A stretch of DNA of 64,000 nucleotides from the NCBI GenBank assembly GCA_029259915.1, contig JAJDED010000010.1, positions 62,001 through 126,000 on the forward strand. The letters are read 5' to 3'. This DNA comes from Planctomycetota bacterium (GTDB lineage Bacteria; Planctomycetota; Planctomycetia; Pirellulales; Lacipirellulaceae). Positions 62,201 to 64,000 of this stretch are shown piece by piece; position 1 is the first letter of the stretch; every line of letters begins with the position of its first letter. The notes beneath the pieces are model-generated. The model did no database searches and was not told where the DNA came from. It saw only the letters and a program-made list of their open reading frames with translations. A program made the position numbers and the translations under genes.

Positions 62201-63130
62201 AATTGTTTGTTCTTTACCCTGACGCAAGTTGGCCACGCGGATCAAAACATCTTGCGGAGTAGTATCCGTGGACTCGAAACTCGCTTGCAAGCCGGCTGCC
62301 TCATTCGCGATGTTTTCGGCACCATCCCAATCGCCGTGCTGAATCATCGCATCGGCTTGCGTAAGGAGAAACTTGGCAAACCCTTGTTGCCAACTGGGGC
62401 TATCGTCCTTGTTGGACGAAAGTTGTTCAAACTCGTCGATGGCTTGCAGTACGCGAACGGGGGAATCCCCAGCGACTCCGTAATCGACCGAAAACTCTTT
62501 GGCTTGCGCGACATGCTGTTTCGCTAGTGCAACATCGCCCACAGCAAGGGCCCGACGAGCGGACCGCAACTGGTTCATTCCCAGCGCATGTGGGTTTTTG
62601 AGTTGCTGGGGGATTTGTTGTGCATTGGTATTCGGATAGGTCAACTGGGGCACTGCCTCAGTAAGCTCCGCTTGCGCAGCATCTTGGCTTTCACCTTTTG
62701 CGGCGCTACGTAGCGCACCGGCAAAGGGATCTTGGGTCGGCTCCTGCTTACCGGAGGTTAAACCGGCTAGGGGATTGAGCGACTTCGTACGCTTGGTTGC
62801 CAACGGCTTGGCATCCTTGCTGCGGGCAACTGTTTTATCCCAATCGCTACGAACTCGCGCCGGTGTATCGCCAAAGTGTAAAACGGGATAGCGGATTTTA
62901 CTCGCTTCAGCGCGATGCAAGAGCGCATCGGCCTCATCCAGTTTTCCGGCAGCTATCGCCTGACGAGCCTGGGACAACAAATTATCGACTCCCTCGCGCG
63001 TTAACGAGGCAGTCGCCTGCGGCTGTCCTTCCTGCCCATAACTGGTTTCAATCCAGAAACCTGTAAACGAAGCAAGCGTAAAGATTGCCAATGCACTATG
63101 ACAACAAATTCGTGATCTGAACCGGTTCAA
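59219..63130 (-). CDS. Secretin (GspD/PilQ-like) with long repeat N-terminus
   Basis: 1303 residues from a TTG start, supported by AAAGGAG 7 bases upstream. A signal peptide is followed by about 700 residues with at least five short helical repeats (AGKLDEADALLHRAE, VGDVALAKQHVAQA, HGDWDGAENIANEA, RGNLTQAEKLAAQ, AGNRGEALRLFREAH). An STN-like/N0 domain lies near 745-830, then the secretin domain with VPLLSKMPYVDRLFR near the C-terminus. Type II secretion or type IV pilus secretins form outer-membrane channels; the N-terminal repeats are much longer than usual (secretins are about 650-750 residues) and may bind a partner. A large Gly/Asn-rich loop sits between N-domains and secretin core. Confidence 0.93.
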   Translation of the reverse strand: MNRFRSRICCHSALAIFTLASFTGFWIETSYGQEGQPQATASLTREGVDNLLSQARQAIAAGKLDEADALLHRAEASKIRYPVLHFGDTPARVRSDWDKTVARSKDAKPLATKRTKSLNPLAGLTSGKQEPTQDPFAGALRSAAKGESQDAAQAELTEAVPQLTYPNTNAQQIPQQLKNPHALGMNQLRSARRALAVGDVALAKQHVAQAKEFSVDYGVAGDSPVRVLQAIDEFEQLSSNKDDSPSWQQGFAKFLLTQADAMIQHGDWDGAENIANEAAGLQASFESTDTTPQDVLIRVANLRQGKEQTIVHAAPKSISVAKADTLKLLAEARQALSRGNLTQAEKLAAQTSQLNVADSQFAADEDSPARLAADLQRARAEAEQVQLATSELPLELRLPFREQGFVPTPRLAQVPEEAPTPLPQLDATQNVSGTTDPYDLLQQGEQALRAGNRGEALRLFREAHQRRGELDVVSQEQLQGHLQMLSSQSSNRTTRAAGGESLLNSASTGQKLLARQIAMEVGKRQSEAAKLRTTNPYEALELLSEIKEIVSDSELDENTKIQLNRRVELSIGETERYLRDHKSELELDAANREVLEEIDRTREVRVQVQTRMAEMVDQYNTFRDEHRYAEMEIVAKRLYEMAPEEPVAQQLWENAKFIRREMLNTELDQMTEEGVVGIFQNIRQTAAEGLLDSNTPIHYGETWANLVKNRKGSGDLGARRSARELEIQRKLRTPVLPRYDNTPLTEVVEQLSQLTGVNIHLDPRGLGQEGVRSDTPVSLNLGQEVNLESALNLILEPLHLTYMVKDEVLKITSEQIRDGDVYEKVYNVADLVVPIPNFVPSSNIGLQGLINDAYAAIPQNNRSYGGPVAVVPVNAPGQPAPAMGTNVLQQQFGTNAGGTSAPVSGGPGGMGGAANADFDSLIDLIVSTVEHDSWMENGTGEGEIQPFPTNLSLVISQTQRVHEQIADLLEQLRRLQDLQVTIEVRFIRLTDSFFERIGIDFDFNIEDGSGITDLNTIGASFEPSRASATVGVTGGALGLNDPLPDFTVDLDVPFRNSSFNLAQPQFGTPVDVGQFGFAILSDIEAFFLINASQGDRRANVLQAPKVTLFNGQQATVVDSSFRPFVISVIPVVGEFAAAQQPVIVVLSEGTMLTVQAVVSDDRRYVRLTLVPFFSQIGEVNTFTFEGSETSSASANTTDQDDDGNDESNDNANSIVRSGTTVQLPTFQVISIATTVSVPDGGTVLLGGIKRLSEGRTEFGVPLLSKMPYVDRLFRNVGIGRETDSLMMMVTPHIIIQEEEEDRL

Positions 63131-63868
63131 CGGTGTTCTCCTTTCGAGACAACCTGCGAAACGTTGCGGGTTATCTCGCGACGCGTAGTCAGTTGTAGAG
63201 CCCTATCGATTTCCTGAATCGGACGGGACCTACTCGGCGCGGCCACCCTCAAAAAAGCCTTTCTCGGTAGACGCCTGCTGGTTCAATTAGCACTCTCGTT
63301 ACCTATCCGTGGCGAAGAGTGGGGCGTTAAATACCGGTCAGCGGCAGTTTTCGTCAAGGCCAGTAGGAATAGCAGCCAAGAAAAAGAGGCAAATCAGAAC
63401 GATTTCCTCAGCAAGCAAAAAGCGCAATGCTAGCACGCTCAAGAAATACGCGATTAGAAAACGCAGGCGTAGGCCGCTGCAAAAAAATCGTCGTACTCAC
63501 TCAGTTCGACTTCTTGCACTTCTGGAGGGGTGGAACCACCCACAATTCCTTTTATAGCAAGTATCACTCGCGTGTTCCGCTTTTTCAGCCGTTTGGTGCT
63601 GAAATACAAGCATACGTACCGGAACACGCGTGTGCGGCTCGCACTAAAAAGAATAGAACGCAGATAAAGCGGATTGTCACTGATTACGAAATAGTTGAGA
63701 GATTCGTTCTCATGGACACAGTTATCAGTACCCTGAAAAAATCTGTGGGAATCTGCATGATCCGTGTACATCTGCGTTCTATTCTGCTTGCTAAAAAGTG
63801 CAAAACTCGAACTCTGGAGTTTCAACAATTTCAACGACATGGGTGTGCATTGCCAAGAAAAGCAAGAA
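63131..63868. other. Intergenic region holding a long hairpin
   Basis: 738 bases between the secretin gene and the upstream minus-strand gene. A 168-codon open frame (63454-63960) covers the hairpin and lacks any family features, so I do not call it. The hairpin at 63650-63785 is described separately. Confidence 0.6.
63650..63785. repeat. ATAGAACGCAGAT-type long hairpin
   Basis: AGAATAGAACGCAGAT at 63650-63665 is exactly complementary to ATCTGCGTTCTATTCT at 63770-63785. The GCGGAT/ATCCGT segments next to it extend the pairing, with mismatches. Confidence 0.85.
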
Positions 63869-64000
63869 CTATCGTTCGCCGTATCCACCCATTTCACCAT
63901 ACGGATCCCCATATCCGCCACCTTCCCCACGACCACCTCCGTAGGGACTGTTGCGCCCACCTCTCTGGTCCCCTCCTTCGATCACCTGCTGATACTCAGC
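63869..64000 (-). CDS. 3' end of a Gly/Tyr-rich protein
   Basis: 44 codons in frame to the window edge, ending with a TAG at 63869-63871. The sequence (AEYQQVIEGGDQRGGRN.. then several GGGYG/PYGE units) is low complexity and could be the tail of a secretion or pilus-associated protein upstream of the secretin. The body of the gene lies beyond base 64000. Confidence 0.55.
   Translation of the reverse strand, partial: AEYQQVIEGGDQRGGRNSPYGGGRGEGGGYGDPYGEMGGYGER

Noticed and set aside
63454-63960. 168-codon minus-strand open frame
   Set aside because: It spans a long hairpin repeat and overlaps the true end of the upstream gene in another frame.

Overview
The window looks like chromosomal DNA of a planctomycete, probably of the Pirellulales type. 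The evidence is a DUF1559 prepilin-like protein ([15 protein letters not shown]), two exported proteins with a dockerin-like Ca-binding stretch followed by a VPEP (PEP-CTERM) tail, a very long secretin with a repeat-rich N-terminus, a DUF3467 protein, TTG/GTG starts, and many long intergenic hairpins. LPS genes (lpxA, an lptE-like gene, a BamD-like lipoprotein) indicate a diderm envelope. No plasmid, phage or insertion-sequence core genes were seen. The lineage call is inference from gene content; no marker gene was compared.

Layout. 1-149: 5' part of a small c-type cytochrome gene. 809-15513 (minus): a nine-gene respiratory operon. In transcription order it encodes an FAD/NAD(P)/Fe-S oxidoreductase, a Rieske protein, a b6-type cytochrome b, a membrane-anchored decaheme cytochrome c, a NapA-like molybdoenzyme, two NapG-like ferredoxins, a NapH-like polyferredoxin and a YHS-NapH fusion. 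A divergent Rrf2-family regulator (15786) precedes it. 16406-22253: cold-shock protein, FG-GAP/ASPIC exported protein, a zinc-ribbon/coiled-coil/MUG113 protein, tRNA-Lys and an SLC13 transporter. 22536-31487: copper/silver-type export locus (CusC-like, CusB-like, CusA-like in two frames, and three Cys-rich exported proteins). 31833-42067: mostly housekeeping genes (tyrS, ispD, short uvrC, a phosphohexomutase, rsmG, lpxA). 42075-45090: a USP/CBS/BON stress operon divergent from a protoglobin-sigma54 activator. 45195-52595: subtilase plus lipoprotein, BamD-like and LptE-like proteins, small coiled-coil, membrane and zinc-ribbon proteins. 52776-59126: CstA, a cytochrome c'-like protein, PadR plus a partner membrane protein, an ECF sigma factor and DUF423. 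59219-64000: secretin and the 3' end of a Gly/Tyr-rich protein.

How the genes may work together. The most striking unit is the Rieske/cytochrome b/decaheme/NapA operon. It lacks NapB, NapC and NapD, which suggests quinol electrons reach the molybdoenzyme through a bc-type complex and a covalently linked chain of cytochrome c modules. A GltD-like flavoprotein adds a link to NAD(P)H. The second striking unit is the heme-sensor/sigma54 switch. A good -24/-12 promoter lies 40-50 bp upstream of the BON gene start, and a 16-bp dyad lies about 95 bp upstream of the predicted transcription start. In the copper locus, cusA is broken exactly inside a GGGGAAA heptamer repeat, so gain of one unit or loss of two would restore the full-length protein. 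Many gaps between genes carry long imperfect hairpins built from short degenerate units.
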